64,000 nucleotides of DNA from Streptomyces viridiviolaceus (lineage in GTDB: Bacteria; Actinomycetota; Actinomycetes; Streptomycetales; Streptomycetaceae): positions 62,001 through 126,000 of the forward strand of contig NZ_BMWA01000026.1 of the NCBI RefSeq assembly GCF_014650995.1, given 5' to 3'. Positions 41,140-51,675 of the stretch are shown piece after piece. The notes below the pieces were generated by a model. It was not told the DNA's origin, searched no databases, and saw only the letters and a list, made by a program, of their open reading frames with translations. The stretch's first letter is position 1. Each line of letters begins with the position of its first letter. A program made the translations under genes and the position numbers.

Positions 41140-41985
41140 TCAGAAGCCGTGGCCCAGACGGCGGGACAGCTCGGCCCCCGCCTCCGCGGTGCGCTTGGCC
41201 AGCTCCGGCAGCCGCTCGGGGGTCAGCCGGTACACCGGTCCCGAGACGCTGATCGCGGCGACCACCTTGCCCTCGTGGGAGTGGACGGGCGCCGCGACGG
41301 CGGCCAGCCCGATCTCCAGCTCCTCCTGGGTGGTCGCGTGACCCTGCCCGGCCACCGCCTCCAGTTCGCCGCGCAGCACCGACGAGCCCGTGACGGTGCG
41401 CTCGGTGAACCGGCGCAGCGGCCGGGCGAGCAGCCCCTCGCGCAGGGTCGGTGGCATGTGGGCGAGCAGCACCTTGCCGCTGGCGGTGGCGTGCAGCGGG
41501 GTGCGCCGGCCGAGCCAGTTCTGCGCGGTCACGGACGCGGTGCCGCGGGCCTGCATGATGTTGACCGCCGCGTCGTCGTCCAGCACCGCGATGTTCGACG
41601 TCTCGCCGAGTTCGTCGGCGAGTTCCCGGCAGACCGGCGCTCCCTCCTGCGAGATGTCCAGCCGCACTGCCGCCGCCCCCGCGAGGCGCAGTACGCCGGC
41701 CCCCAGGCAGTACTTCCCGCGGTCCTTGATCTGGGTCACCAGGCCGCGGTTCTCCAGGACGCCGAGCAGCCGGAACGCCGTGGACTTGTGCACGTCCAGC
41801 TCGTCCGCGATCTCGGTGACGCCGGCCTCGCCGTGCCGGGCGAGGATCTCCAGCACACTCACGGCGCGGTCGACCGACCGGACCGCGCTCGCCGCCCCTG
41901 TGCCGCCCTGCCTGCCGGAGTGCGCCGGGTGAGCGGTGTCGTCGGTGTGGTCGTCGGGGTCGGACTGCTTCTGCGTGCGGGTCAT
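41140..41985 (-). CDS. IclR-family transcriptional regulator
   Basis: A 281-aa regulator. After a polar 35-residue start, the winged helix is clear (RAVSVLEILARHGEAGVTEIADELDVHKSTAFRLL split over two motifs), then the effector domain (ETSNIAVLDDDAAVNIMQ, GRRTPLHATASGKVLLAHMP, QEELEIGLAAVAAPVHSHEGKVVAAISVSGP as separate blocks). The C-terminal LPELAKRTAEAGAELSRRLG is the usual closing helix. It is placed between the two arms of the betaine-type gene cluster, divergent from the Rieske ferredoxin gene, and most likely controls both. Ligand unknown. Confidence 0.93.
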   Translation of the reverse strand: MTRTQKQSDPDDHTDDTAHPAHSGRQGGTGAASAVRSVDRAVSVLEILARHGEAGVTEIADELDVHKSTAFRLLGVLENRGLVTQIKDRGKYCLGAGVLRLAGAAAVRLDISQEGAPVCRELADELGETSNIAVLDDDAAVNIMQARGTASVTAQNWLGRRTPLHATASGKVLLAHMPPTLREGLLARPLRRFTERTVTGSSVLRGELEAVAGQGHATTQEELEIGLAAVAAPVHSHEGKVVAAISVSGPVYRLTPERLPELAKRTAEAGAELSRRLGHGF

Positions 41986-42196
41986 GGCTCAACTCCCACC
42001 ACCTGGCGGCCCGGTTCGGGCCGCATCTGCGGGAAACCCTTGACGTCGCGGTCGCCCGCCCGGATTCTGTTGCGCACAGCGCTTGATGGCGCGTCATGCG
42101 AAACATCATGTTACCGAAGAGTCCGGATCCCGGAAGGGCGCGCGTCCCGGAAGGACCTGCCCCGAAGAGCCCGCGACCGGACCGAGAGGGGGGCCC

Positions 42197-42520
42197 GTGA
42201 TTCCCGTCTGCCGCCTCGAAGACCTCCCGGAGGGCGAGTCCGTCCGCGTCGGGACGAACCCGCCCGTCGCCGTGTTCCGCACCGACGACGGTGAGCTGTA
42301 CGCCATCGACGACACCTGCACCCACCAGGACGCCTCCCTCTCCGAGGGCTGGCTGGAAGGCTGCCTGGTCGAATGCCCGCTGCACGCCGCCTCGTTCGAC
42401 CTCCGTACGGGCATGCCGACGTGCCTGCCGGCCCGCCGGCCCGTCCGCACCCACCGCGTCACCGTCGACGACGGCGTCGTCCACGTCCACCTCGCCGCCG
42501 AGGAGGGCAGCGCCGCATGA
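42197..42520 (+). CDS. Rieske [2Fe-2S] ferredoxin
   Basis: A 107-aa soluble Rieske protein. Cluster ligands are in DDTCTHQDASLSEG (CxH) and ECPLHAASFDLRTG (CxxH), with the Rieske fold strands VGTNPPVAVFRTDDG and RTHRVTVDDGVVHVHL around them. It is of the bacterial dioxygenase-ferredoxin (BphF) type and should carry electrons from the reductase encoded next to it to a Rieske oxygenase. GTG 42197 was chosen because GAGAGGGGGG lies just upstream; the upstream frame looks non-coding. Its stop overlaps the next start (ATGA). Confidence 0.93.
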   Translation: MIPVCRLEDLPEGESVRVGTNPPVAVFRTDDGELYAIDDTCTHQDASLSEGWLEGCLVECPLHAASFDLRTGMPTCLPARRPVRTHRVTVDDGVVHVHLAAEEGSAA

Positions 42521-43701
42521 GGACCGTGACCGTCGTCGGCGCCTCGCTCTCCGGTCTGTACGCCGCCCGGGAACTGCGCGCCCAGGGGTTCGACGGACGG
42601 CTGGTGATCGTCGGCGACGAACCCCACCCCCCGTACGACCGGCCTCCCCTCTCCAAGGACTTCCTCACCGGCCGCGCCGGCGAAGCGCAACTCGCTCTCA
42701 CCGACGCCGGGGAGACGGCGGAGCTCGACGCCGAGTGGCTGCTCGGCATCCGCGCCCGCGGCCTCGACGCCCGGGGCCGTACCGTGCTGCTGGACGACGG
42801 CCGCACGGTCTCCACCGACGGCGTCGTCATCGCCACAGGTGCCTCGGCCCGGCGTCTGGCCGGCGACGGTCTCGCCGGCGTCCACACCTTGCGCACCCTG
42901 GACGACGCCCGTGCCCTGCGCGTGGAACTCACCCGCGGTCCGCGCCGGGTCGTCGTCATCGGCGGTGGTTTCATCGGCGCCGAGACCGCTTCCTCCTGCG
43001 CCGCCCTCGGGCACGCCGTCACCGTCGTCGAGGCCGCCACGCTCCCGCTCGTGCCCCGACTCGGCGCCGAGATGGCCGCCGTGTGCGCCGCGCTGCACCG
43101 CCGCCGCGGGACGGAACTGGTCACCGGTGTCTCCGTGGCCGCGCTGCACGGCACCGTCGCCGTCACCGGCGTGGCGCTCTCCGACGGCCGCGTCCTCCCC
43201 GCGGACGTGGTGATCGTCGGCGTCGGCGCCCTGCCCAACACCGCCTGGCTGGCGGGTTCCGCCCTGGCGCTGCACGACGGCGTCCTGTGCGACGACGGGT
43301 GCGTGACGGCCCTGCCGCAGGTGGTCGCCGTCGGCGACGTGGCCCGCGTCGGCGGCGTCCGCGCGGAGCACTGGACCTCCGCCACGGAGCAGCCCCGGGT
43401 GGCCGTGGCCAACCTGCTCGCCGGACGGACCGTCGAGAGTGCGAGAACGGTGCCGTACTTCTGGTCCGATCAGTACGGCGCCCGCCTGCAGTTCGCCGGC
43501 CGGCGCCAGGAGGGCGACACGGTCCGCGTGGCCGAGGGCGCGATCGTGGACGGGGCGCCCGCCGAGGACGGTTTCCTCGCCCGGTACGAGCGGGAGGGCC
43601 GTACGACCGCCGTGCTGTCCGTGGACCGGCCGCGTTCCTTCATGCGGGCCCGGCGCGAACTCGTCCGCTCCGAGGGCAGGGTGCGGCCGGCAGCGCTGTG
43701 A
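42517..43701 (+). CDS. FAD-dependent ferredoxin reductase
   Basis: A 394-aa pyridine-nucleotide-disulphide-type reductase of the ferredoxin-reductase (BphG/ThcD) group. FAD site VTVVGASLSGLYAAREL at the N-terminus, DRPPLSKDFLTG, ATGASARRL, the NAD(P) site RRVVVIGGGFIGAETASSCA, and the second FAD motif VVAVGDVARV. The C-terminal reductase domain has TVPYFWSDQYGARLQFAG. Coupled with the Rieske ferredoxin by ATGA overlap, it should supply electrons from NAD(P)H to a Rieske oxygenase encoded elsewhere. It ends 12 bases from the convergent membrane protein gene. Confidence 0.93.
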   Translation: MRTVTVVGASLSGLYAARELRAQGFDGRLVIVGDEPHPPYDRPPLSKDFLTGRAGEAQLALTDAGETAELDAEWLLGIRARGLDARGRTVLLDDGRTVSTDGVVIATGASARRLAGDGLAGVHTLRTLDDARALRVELTRGPRRVVVIGGGFIGAETASSCAALGHAVTVVEAATLPLVPRLGAEMAAVCAALHRRRGTELVTGVSVAALHGTVAVTGVALSDGRVLPADVVIVGVGALPNTAWLAGSALALHDGVLCDDGCVTALPQVVAVGDVARVGGVRAEHWTSATEQPRVAVANLLAGRTVESARTVPYFWSDQYGARLQFAGRRQEGDTVRVAEGAIVDGAPAEDGFLARYEREGRTTAVLSVDRPRSFMRARRELVRSEGRVRPAAL

Positions 43702-43713
43702 AGCGCGGCGCCG

Positions 43714-44361
43714 TCAGGAGTGCGACAGCTGCCCCGCGCCGCCCCGCCGCCGTATCCGCTCCTGGGCCCGCTCGGCGGCCCGTGCCTGCCGTCGGCCCCG
43801 GCGCCGCTCTCGTCGCAGGGCCCGCGCGGTGCTGCTCGGCATCGACACCACGCCGTGGCGCTGGTTCCAGACCTGGCGCGTCACCCACACGTCGAGCACG
43901 CCCCACGTGGCCACCACCGTGCCGGCGACGCTGCCGACCACCATCGGGAACGCCAGCCAGGATCCGGCCATCGTGCACAGGAACGCCACCATCGCCAGGA
44001 TCAGCGTCACGGCGACGATGAGCACCGCCCGCACGGCCGCCGTACGCACCGGGTCCGGCAGCCTGCGGCGCCGCGCGGGCTCTTCCTGCCACAGCGGCCG
44101 GTAGGCCCCCTGTGGCTCCGGCTCCGGCTCCGACTCTCGCGCCCGTGCCGGACCGGGCGCGCCCTGCGTGCCGGTCCCGGCCGCGCTCCCGTGCCCCGGC
44201 GCACCCTCGCCCGCGTCCGCCCCGACCGCCCGGTCGGCCGTCTCCGTCCGCCCGGCTGCCGGAATGTCGCGATCCGGTGCCTCGGGGCCGCTTGCGACCG
44301 CCACGTGGGCCGTCTCGTCGTCCCCAGGCGCCTTGCGCCGCTCCGCCGTGCCCATCACCAT
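43714..44361 (-). CDS. Membrane protein with long disordered N-terminus
   Basis: About 215 aa. The first 110 residues are polar, charged and low-complexity (EPEPEPQG, ARRRRLPDPVR); then two hydrophobic helices (AVLIVAVTLILAMVAFLCTMAG and AFPMVVGSVAGTVVATWGVLDVW) and a strongly basic tail (RRERRRGRRQARAAERAQERIRRR). The start could be ATG 44361 (GGGGAG five bases upstream), 44355 or GTG 44373. It is divergent from the conservon, as in other Streptomyces where a membrane protein lies beside it. Function unknown. Confidence 0.75.
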   Translation of the reverse strand: MVMGTAERRKAPGDDETAHVAVASGPEAPDRDIPAAGRTETADRAVGADAGEGAPGHGSAAGTGTQGAPGPARARESEPEPEPQGAYRPLWQEEPARRRRLPDPVRTAAVRAVLIVAVTLILAMVAFLCTMAGSWLAFPMVVGSVAGTVVATWGVLDVWVTRQVWNQRHGVVSMPSSTARALRRERRRGRRQARAAERAQERIRRRGGAGQLSHS

Positions 44362-44784
44362 GTCACTCCCCACCGCCGGCAGACCCGCTCGCCCGTGTCC
44401 GAAGACCCGGCTCCCCTCTGGTTGCCCGGCTTGCGCTGCTTTACGCCGCCCGGATGCGGGATGCGGCTCCTGTGGCCGATTCCGCCTCCGTTTCCCGTGG
44501 AGAAGGACGAACGAAGCGCCCTCAAGATTCCCGAAGTCCCCTCACGAGCGAAAAGTTCCGGCCAATCGCCCTGTCCGGCCGGTCGGATCCGGTTCCCCGC
44601 CCGCCGCCGGATCCCGGGGCGCAATCTCCCGCAATGGGCGGACAACTGACCATCCCCGGCAGCCGGTACGGAAGTTCAGCTTCCGGACGGGTCTTCGAGT
44701 TCTCTGTGCGTCGGTAGTAGGCTCGCGCCGTTTGTTGACGCACATGTGTACCCCCGGCCGGAGGGGGTCGAGCTGGGGGAGGCC
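44362..44784. other. Intergenic region upstream of the conservon
   Basis: About 420 bases between the divergent membrane protein and cvnA genes. The only structure I see is the small inverted repeat CGGAAG-TTCAG-CTTCCG at 44669-44685 and a -10-like TAGTAG near 44715. No gene. Confidence 0.4.
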
Positions 44785-47700
44785 ATGCGCTTTCGCGGGA
44801 AGTCGATCCGCCGGAAGATCGTGGCGCTGCTTCTCGTGCCGCTGGTGTCCCTCACCGCGATCTGGGCCTTCGCCACGGTGCTCACGGGACGCGAGGCGGG
44901 ACGGCTCTTCGACGTCTCGACCCTCGCGGAGAAGGTCGGCTACCCCGTCGAGGACACCGTCCGCGTGCTCCAGCAGGAACGCCGGCAGACCCTCGTCCAT
45001 CTCGCCGACCCGCGTGCCTCGGACGGACTGGCCGCCCTGCAGCGCAGCCGCGCCGCGACCGACGAGGCCGTCGCCGAGGTCCGCCGGAACGCCGCGGACC
45101 CCGACGTGCGCGACGCGCTGGGCCCGGCCGAGGGCGAGCGGCTCACGGCCCTCCTGGACGCCCTGGACGGCATCGGCTCCCTGCGCAGCAGCGTCGAGGA
45201 AGGCACCGTCGACCGCGCACAGGCACTCGGCCTCTACAACCGCCTCGTCGACCCCTGTCACCTGCTCCTCACCAGCCTCCACGTCGTCGACGACATCGGG
45301 CTGGACAAGCAGTACCGCGCCCTCGTCAACCTCTCCCGCGCGCGGGAACTGCTCTCCCGCGAGGACGCACTCCTCGGCTCCGCCCTGGTCACCGGCAGGC
45401 TCACGCGCGCCGAGATCCGGGACGTCTCCGACCTCGTGGCGCAGCGCACCCTGATGTACGAGATCAACCTGCCGCTGCTGCCCGCCGCGGAACGGGGCCG
45501 CTACGAGCGCTTCTGGAAGAACGCCTCCTCCGCGCCCCTGCGCGTGGCCGAGGAGGCGACCGTGTCCGCGGAGGCGGGCACGCCCCGCTCGGTCACCGCC
45601 AAGAGCTGGGACACCGCCGCCGGGAGCGTGCTCGACGAGCTCGGCACCCTCGACGACCACGCCGCCGACCGCTACCAGGACCGCGTCCGGCCCGTCGCGA
45701 TGAACGTCATCCTCAAGGCGGTCGTCGCCGGCGCCCTCGGCCTGATCGCCCTGCTGTTCTCCCTCTTCCTGTCCGTGCGCGTCGGCCGCGGCCTCATCCG
45801 GGATTTGAAGCAGCTGCGCCTGGAGGCCCACGAGGCGTCCGGTGTCCGCCTGCCCAGCGTGATGCGCCGGCTCTCGGCGGGCGAGCAGGTCGACGTCGAG
45901 ACCGAGGTGCCGCGCCTGGAGTACGACAAGAACGAGATGGGCGAGGTCGGGCAGGCCCTCAACACCCTGCAGCGCGCCGCCGTCGAGGCCGCCGTCAAGC
46001 AGGCCGAGCTCCGCGCCGGCGTCTCCGAGGTGTTCGTCAACCTCGCCCGCCGCAGCCAGGTACTGCTGCACAAGCAGCTCACCCTGCTCGACGCCATGGA
46101 ACGCCGCACGGAGGACACCGAGGAACTCGCCGACCTCTTCCGCCTGGACCACCTGACGACCCGCATGCGCCGGCACGCCGAGGGCCTGGTGATCCTCTCC
46201 GGCGCCGCGCCCTCCCGGCAGTGGCGCAAGCCCGTCCAGCTCATGGACGTGGTGCGCGCCGCCGTCGCCGAGGTCGAGGACTACGAGCGCATCGAGGTCC
46301 GCCGGCTGCCCCGCATCGCCGTCACCGGCCCGGCGGTCGCCGACCTCACCCACCTGGTGGCCGAACTCCTGGAGAACGCCACGGTGTTCTCCCCGCCGCA
46401 CACCGCGGTGCAGGTGCTGGGCGATCGGGTCGCCAACGGCTTCACCCTCGAGATCCACGACCGCGGCCTCGGCATGGCCGCCGACGCCCTCCTGGACGCC
46501 AACCTCCGGCTCGCCGAGACACCGGAGTTCGAGCTGTCCGACACCGACCGGCTCGGCCTGTTCGTGGTCAGCAGGCTCGCCCAGCGCCAGAACGTCAGGG
46601 TGTCCCTCCAGCCCTCCCCCTACGGCGGCACCACCGCCGTCGTCTTCATCCCCGACACCCTGCTGACGGACGATGCCCCGGACACCAACGGCGTCGGTTT
46701 CCGCCTCGACCGTCCCCAGCGCCCCAAGGAGCACGCGCGCGAGGACAACCGCCGCTCCGCCCTCGCCCAGGTCCCCGTACGGCTGCCGGGCCTGCCCGCC
46801 CCGCTGCTGGACGGGCCCGTCGAACTGGAGGCGCCCGTCGACCTGGACGCCCTGGAGGACCTCCCGGGCGGGCTCGGCGACGAGGACAGCGAACGCGGCG
46901 GTCTGTTCCGCCGGCGCCGCTCCCTCGTCCCACCGGAGGACGCCCCGACGCGCCGCGGCGAACGGCGGCAGCAGGAGGCCGCCCGGGCCGACCGGCACGA
47001 CGGCCCGCAGCGGACCCCCGGCGACCCGGAACCGTCCGCCGCCGACGCGGACCCGAACGCCCCGGTCCCGCTGCCCCGCCGCCGGATTCCCAAGCTGGTC
47101 AGTTCACACGGACGCCCGGTCGCCGAACGGGCCCCCCGGGACACGGCGGACGGGGCGTCCGCGGCGGACACGAGCCGCGAGGAACCGGACGACACGCGCG
47201 CGCTGCCGGCCCGACGCCGCCGCGCGGACCCCGCGGCCGCCCGGGACACCGGCCGGCCGGAGCCCGATGCGCTTCCCTCGCTGCCCGCCCGCCGGCGCGG
47301 CACGCCCCACGCGCGCGTGGCAGCCCCTGCCGAGCGGGGCGAGGAGCACGGCGCGTCGCACGACCTGAACGGCGAGGAGGCGCCCGGGGCACCGGCACTC
47401 CCCACCCGCACCCGGCGCGCCGAGATCACGCCGAGCGCCCGCGAAGACCCCGCCCGGCGCCCCGGCCCCGGGCCGCGGCGGACCGACGCCGGTCCGGAGC
47501 CCCGCGGGTCCGGCTCCGGAGCCGGACCGGGCGACGCCGCTGCGGGGGAGCGCCCTCTGCCCCGGCGCGTACGGCAGGCCAACCTGGCTCCCCAGCTCAA
47601 GCGGACCGTCGAACGGAGCACCACGGACCGCTCCGAGCCCGCCGAAAGGGATGCCGAGCAGGTCCGCAGCCGCATGGCCTCCCTCCAGCGGGGCTGGCAA

Positions 47701-47811
47701 CGCGGCCGGAAGGAGAACGCCGAGGGCGACGACGACCACAGCGCCACGGCACCACGAGAGCCAAAGGCACCACAAGCACCACAAGGAACGACAAAGGGGG
47801 ACGGTCGATGA
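44785..47811 (+). CDS. cvnA: Conservon sensor-kinase-like protein (CvnA)
   Basis: A 1008-aa membrane histidine-kinase-like protein, first gene of a conservon. Order: short basic N-terminus, helix 1 (IVALLLVPLVSLTAIWAFATVL), about 290 residues of outside sensing domain of the nitrate/nitrite-sensor (NIT) type, helix 2 near residue 310 (AVVAGALGLIALLFSLFLSVRV), a HAMP-like linker, a dimerisation helix without an obvious phospho-acceptor motif and a HATPase domain (LVAELLENATVFSPP, IHDRGLGMAADAL, GLFVVSRLAQ, SPYGGTTAVVFIP). The last 330 residues are disordered Pro/Arg/Ala-rich. Gene order matches rarABCD (cvn9 type), which influences aerial development. Start ATG 44785 has GGGGGAG. Confidence 0.9.
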   Translation: MRFRGKSIRRKIVALLLVPLVSLTAIWAFATVLTGREAGRLFDVSTLAEKVGYPVEDTVRVLQQERRQTLVHLADPRASDGLAALQRSRAATDEAVAEVRRNAADPDVRDALGPAEGERLTALLDALDGIGSLRSSVEEGTVDRAQALGLYNRLVDPCHLLLTSLHVVDDIGLDKQYRALVNLSRARELLSREDALLGSALVTGRLTRAEIRDVSDLVAQRTLMYEINLPLLPAAERGRYERFWKNASSAPLRVAEEATVSAEAGTPRSVTAKSWDTAAGSVLDELGTLDDHAADRYQDRVRPVAMNVILKAVVAGALGLIALLFSLFLSVRVGRGLIRDLKQLRLEAHEASGVRLPSVMRRLSAGEQVDVETEVPRLEYDKNEMGEVGQALNTLQRAAVEAAVKQAELRAGVSEVFVNLARRSQVLLHKQLTLLDAMERRTEDTEELADLFRLDHLTTRMRRHAEGLVILSGAAPSRQWRKPVQLMDVVRAAVAEVEDYERIEVRRLPRIAVTGPAVADLTHLVAELLENATVFSPPHTAVQVLGDRVANGFTLEIHDRGLGMAADALLDANLRLAETPEFELSDTDRLGLFVVSRLAQRQNVRVSLQPSPYGGTTAVVFIPDTLLTDDAPDTNGVGFRLDRPQRPKEHAREDNRRSALAQVPVRLPGLPAPLLDGPVELEAPVDLDALEDLPGGLGDEDSERGGLFRRRRSLVPPEDAPTRRGERRQQEAARADRHDGPQRTPGDPEPSAADADPNAPVPLPRRRIPKLVSSHGRPVAERAPRDTADGASAADTSREEPDDTRALPARRRRADPAAARDTGRPEPDALPSLPARRRGTPHARVAAPAERGEEHGASHDLNGEEAPGAPALPTRTRRAEITPSAREDPARRPGPGPRRTDAGPEPRGSGSGAGPGDAAAGERPLPRRVRQANLAPQLKRTVERSTTDRSEPAERDAEQVRSRMASLQRGWQRGRKENAEGDDDHSATAPREPKAPQAPQGTTKGDGR

Positions 47812-48242
47812 CCGCACCGAAGGCGACCGGCCACACCGCGACCAAGTCCGGGGAACTCAACTGGCTCCTCGACGACCTGGTGGACCGCGTCGCGAGCATC
47901 CGCAAGGCCGTCGTCCTGTCCGGGGACGGCCTGGCGACCGGGGCCTCCAAGGACCTGACCCGTGAGGACAGCGAGCACCTCGCCGCCGTGGCCTCCGGTT
48001 TCCACAGCCTCGCCAAGGGAGTGGGCCGCCACTTCGAGGCGGGCAGCGTCCGGCAGACGGTCGTCGAACTCGACGACGCCTTCCTGTTCGTCACGGCCGC
48101 CGGCGACGGCAGCTGCCTCGCGGTCCTGTCCGACGCCGACTCCGACGTCGGCCAGGTCGCCTACGAGATGACCCTCCTCGTCAAGCGGGTCGGCGTGCAC
48201 CTGGGCACCGCGCCGCGCACCGATCTGCCCTCGGGCGGGTAG
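47808..48242 (+). CDS. cvnB: Conservon roadblock/LC7 protein (CvnB)
   Basis: A 144-aa roadblock/LC7-domain protein (MglB-like fold) with the core LNWLLDDLVDRVASIRKAVVLS, the strand RQTVVELDDAFLFVTAAGDGS and AYEMTLLVKRVGVHL. It is the usual second subunit of conservons, where it is thought to act on the small GTPase CvnD. ATG 47808 overlaps the cvnA stop (ATGA), so translation is coupled. Confidence 0.95.
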   Translation: MTAPKATGHTATKSGELNWLLDDLVDRVASIRKAVVLSGDGLATGASKDLTREDSEHLAAVASGFHSLAKGVGRHFEAGSVRQTVVELDDAFLFVTAAGDGSCLAVLSDADSDVGQVAYEMTLLVKRVGVHLGTAPRTDLPSGG

Positions 48243-48251
48243 TGGGATGAC

Positions 48252-48647
48252 ATGAGCGCAGACGGTCAGGGAAGAAACCACTGGTTCGACGACGAGGCCG
48301 GGCCGGTCGTCCGTCCGTACGCCATGACGCGCGGCCGCACCACCAGTGCGGCGCAGCACCGCCTCGACCTGATCGCGGTGGTCGTCACGGAACCCCACGC
48401 GGACGACTCGGAGGCGGACGCCACACTGGCCCCCGAGCACGTCGACATCGTCGGACTGTGCCGGGAGACACCGCAGTCGGTCGCCGAACTCGCCGCCGAA
48501 CTCGACCTGCCGATCGGGGTCGTACGGGTCCTGGTCGGCGATCTCGTGGATGCCGAACTCGTGCACGTGAACCGTCCCGTGCCCCCGGCCGAGCTGCCGG
48601 ACGAGAACATTCTGCGCGACGTGATCAACGGCCTGCGGGCACTGTGA
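48252..48647 (+). CDS. cvnC: Conservon DUF742 protein (CvnC)
   Basis: A 131-aa DUF742 protein. The family marks are the start region VVRPYAMTRGRTT, the helix-turn-helix-like part LCRETPQSVAELAAELDLPIGVVRVLVGDL and the C-terminal DENILRDVINGLRAL. It is the third gene in nearly all conservons. It follows cvnB by nine bases. The molecular role is not known; a DNA- or protein-binding winged helix is inferred. Confidence 0.95.
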   Translation: MSADGQGRNHWFDDEAGPVVRPYAMTRGRTTSAAQHRLDLIAVVVTEPHADDSEADATLAPEHVDIVGLCRETPQSVAELAAELDLPIGVVRVLVGDLVDAELVHVNRPVPPAELPDENILRDVINGLRAL

Positions 48648-48681
48648 ATCGGCCTCCGGGCACGGTAAGGAGAAGAGATCG

Positions 48682-49287
48682 ATGATCTTCGGGCGTTCTC
48701 AGCGCGGCAAGCCGCCGGTCGAGCCCCTCACGCTCAAGATCCTGGTGGCCGGCGGCTTCGGCGTGGGCAAGACCACCCTCGTCGGCGCGGTCAGCGAGAT
48801 CAGGCCGCTGCGCACCGAGGAACTGCTCACCGAGGCAGGCCGGCCCGTCGACGACCTCAGCGGTGTGGAGGGCAAGCACACCACCACCGTCGCCATGGAC
48901 TTCGGCCGGATCACGCTGCGCGAGGACCTGGTGCTGTACCTCTTCGGCACACCGGGCCAGGAACGGTTCTGGTTCATGTGGGACGAGCTCTCCGAGGGCG
49001 CGCTCGGCGCCGTCGTCCTCGCCGACACCCGCCGCCTGGAGGACTGCTTCGCCGCCGTCGACTACTTCGAGCGGCGCTCCATCCCCTTCCTCGTCGGCGT
49101 CAACTGCTTCGAGGGCTCCGCCCGCTACCCGGCCGACTCCGTCCGCCAGGCCCTCGACCTCGACGGGGACGTACCGCTGGTGATGTGCGACGCCCGTGAC
49201 CGGGAGTCGGTCAAGGAGGTCCTGATCGGCGTCGTCCAGCACGCGAGAACCCAGGCGGCGGACCGGCGCCGAGCCGTCACCACCTGA
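48682..49287 (+). CDS. cvnD: Conservon small GTPase (CvnD)
   Basis: A 201-aa Ras-like GTPase of the conservon type. P-loop AGGFGVGKTT (residues 23-32), switch region VEGKHTTTVAMDFGRI, G3 FGTPGQERFWFMW and a G4-like VGVNCFE in place of NKxD, which is normal for this family. It works with CvnB and CvnC as a membrane signalling complex. AAGGAGAAG lies nine bases before ATG 48682. The cytochrome P450 that follows cvnD in the rar/cvn9 locus of other species is absent; instead a convergent glycerol kinase gene follows behind a terminator. Confidence 0.95.
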   Translation: MIFGRSQRGKPPVEPLTLKILVAGGFGVGKTTLVGAVSEIRPLRTEELLTEAGRPVDDLSGVEGKHTTTVAMDFGRITLREDLVLYLFGTPGQERFWFMWDELSEGALGAVVLADTRRLEDCFAAVDYFERRSIPFLVGVNCFEGSARYPADSVRQALDLDGDVPLVMCDARDRESVKEVLIGVVQHARTQAADRRRAVTT

Positions 49288-49300
49288 GCCACGCGCGCGG

Positions 49301-49327
49301 GCCCGGGCAGGCCACGCCTCCCCGGGC
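49301..49327. terminator. Terminator between cvnD and glpK
   Basis: GCCCGGG (49301-49307) pairs with CCCGGGC (49321-49327), and inside it AGGC-CAC-GCCT forms a second stem separated by one C-C mismatch. It lies 13 bases after the cvnD stop between convergent genes. Confidence 0.75.
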
Positions 49328-49345
49328 GAACCGCGGCAGCGCCCC

Positions 49346-50869
<1,524 letters not shown>

Positions 50870-50925
50870 GGCTACCCCTTGGGCTGGGTTCACGTAACTG
50901 CAGAGGCGACTGCTCCGGCGGCTGA

Positions 50926-51675
50926 TCAGAAGGCCGCGTTGTAGACGAGGCCGGCGAGCGCGCCGCCGATCAGCGGGCCGACCACCGGGATCCAGGCGTA
51001 ACTCCAGTCGGAGGTGCCCTTGTTCGGGATCGGCAGGAAGGTGTGGACGATGCGCGGACCGAGGTCGCGCGCGGGGTTGATGGCGTAGCCGGTCGGCCCG
51101 CCGAGCGAGAGACCGATCCCGACCACCAGGAGGGAGACGATCAGCACGAGGGTGCCGGACTCGCCGAGCCCCTCGGTCAGCCCGAAGGCGAGGATCGGCA
51201 GCACGAGTCCGACGGTCGCGACGATCTCGGTGACCAGGTTGGCCACCGGGTGACGGATCTCCGGGATGGTGGAGAAGATGCCGAGCGTCGGAACCGGCTC
51301 GTCCGCCGTGCCCTCCGTCGTTCCCGTCTTGCTCACGTTGGCCTGGAACTGGGCGAAGTACGTCAGGTAGCACAGCACGGCGCCGATCATGGCGCCGACC
51401 ATCTGGCCCAGCAGGTAGACCCAGACCTTGCCCCACTCACCGGTGTCGACGGCGATGCCGAGCGTGACGGCCGGATTGAGGTGCCCGCCGGAGAGAGGGG
51501 CGGCGGTGTACGCGCCCGCCAGCACGCCGAACCCCCAGCCGAACGCGATGACCACCCACCCCGCGGCCCGCGCCTTGGAGTACCTGAGGGTGACGGCGGC
51601 GCAGACGCCCGCGCCGAACAGGATGAGGATCGCGGTACCGATGACTTCGCCGACGAAAATGTCTCCGTTGCTCAT
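50926..51675 (-). CDS. glpF: Glycerol uptake facilitator (aquaglyceroporin)
   Basis: A 249-aa MIP-family channel with six membrane helices and both NPA boxes: HLNPAVTLG after helix 2 and INPARDLGPR after helix 5. The Asp/Arg following the second NPA (NPARD) is typical of glycerol-conducting members. ATG 51675 was chosen with a GGAG site; upstream frame is non-coding. First gene of the glpFK unit. No IclR-type gylR gene is next to it. Confidence 0.96.
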   Translation of the reverse strand: MSNGDIFVGEVIGTAILILFGAGVCAAVTLRYSKARAAGWVVIAFGWGFGVLAGAYTAAPLSGGHLNPAVTLGIAVDTGEWGKVWVYLLGQMVGAMIGAVLCYLTYFAQFQANVSKTGTTEGTADEPVPTLGIFSTIPEIRHPVANLVTEIVATVGLVLPILAFGLTEGLGESGTLVLIVSLLVVGIGLSLGGPTGYAINPARDLGPRIVHTFLPIPNKGTSDWSYAWIPVVGPLIGGALAGLVYNAAF

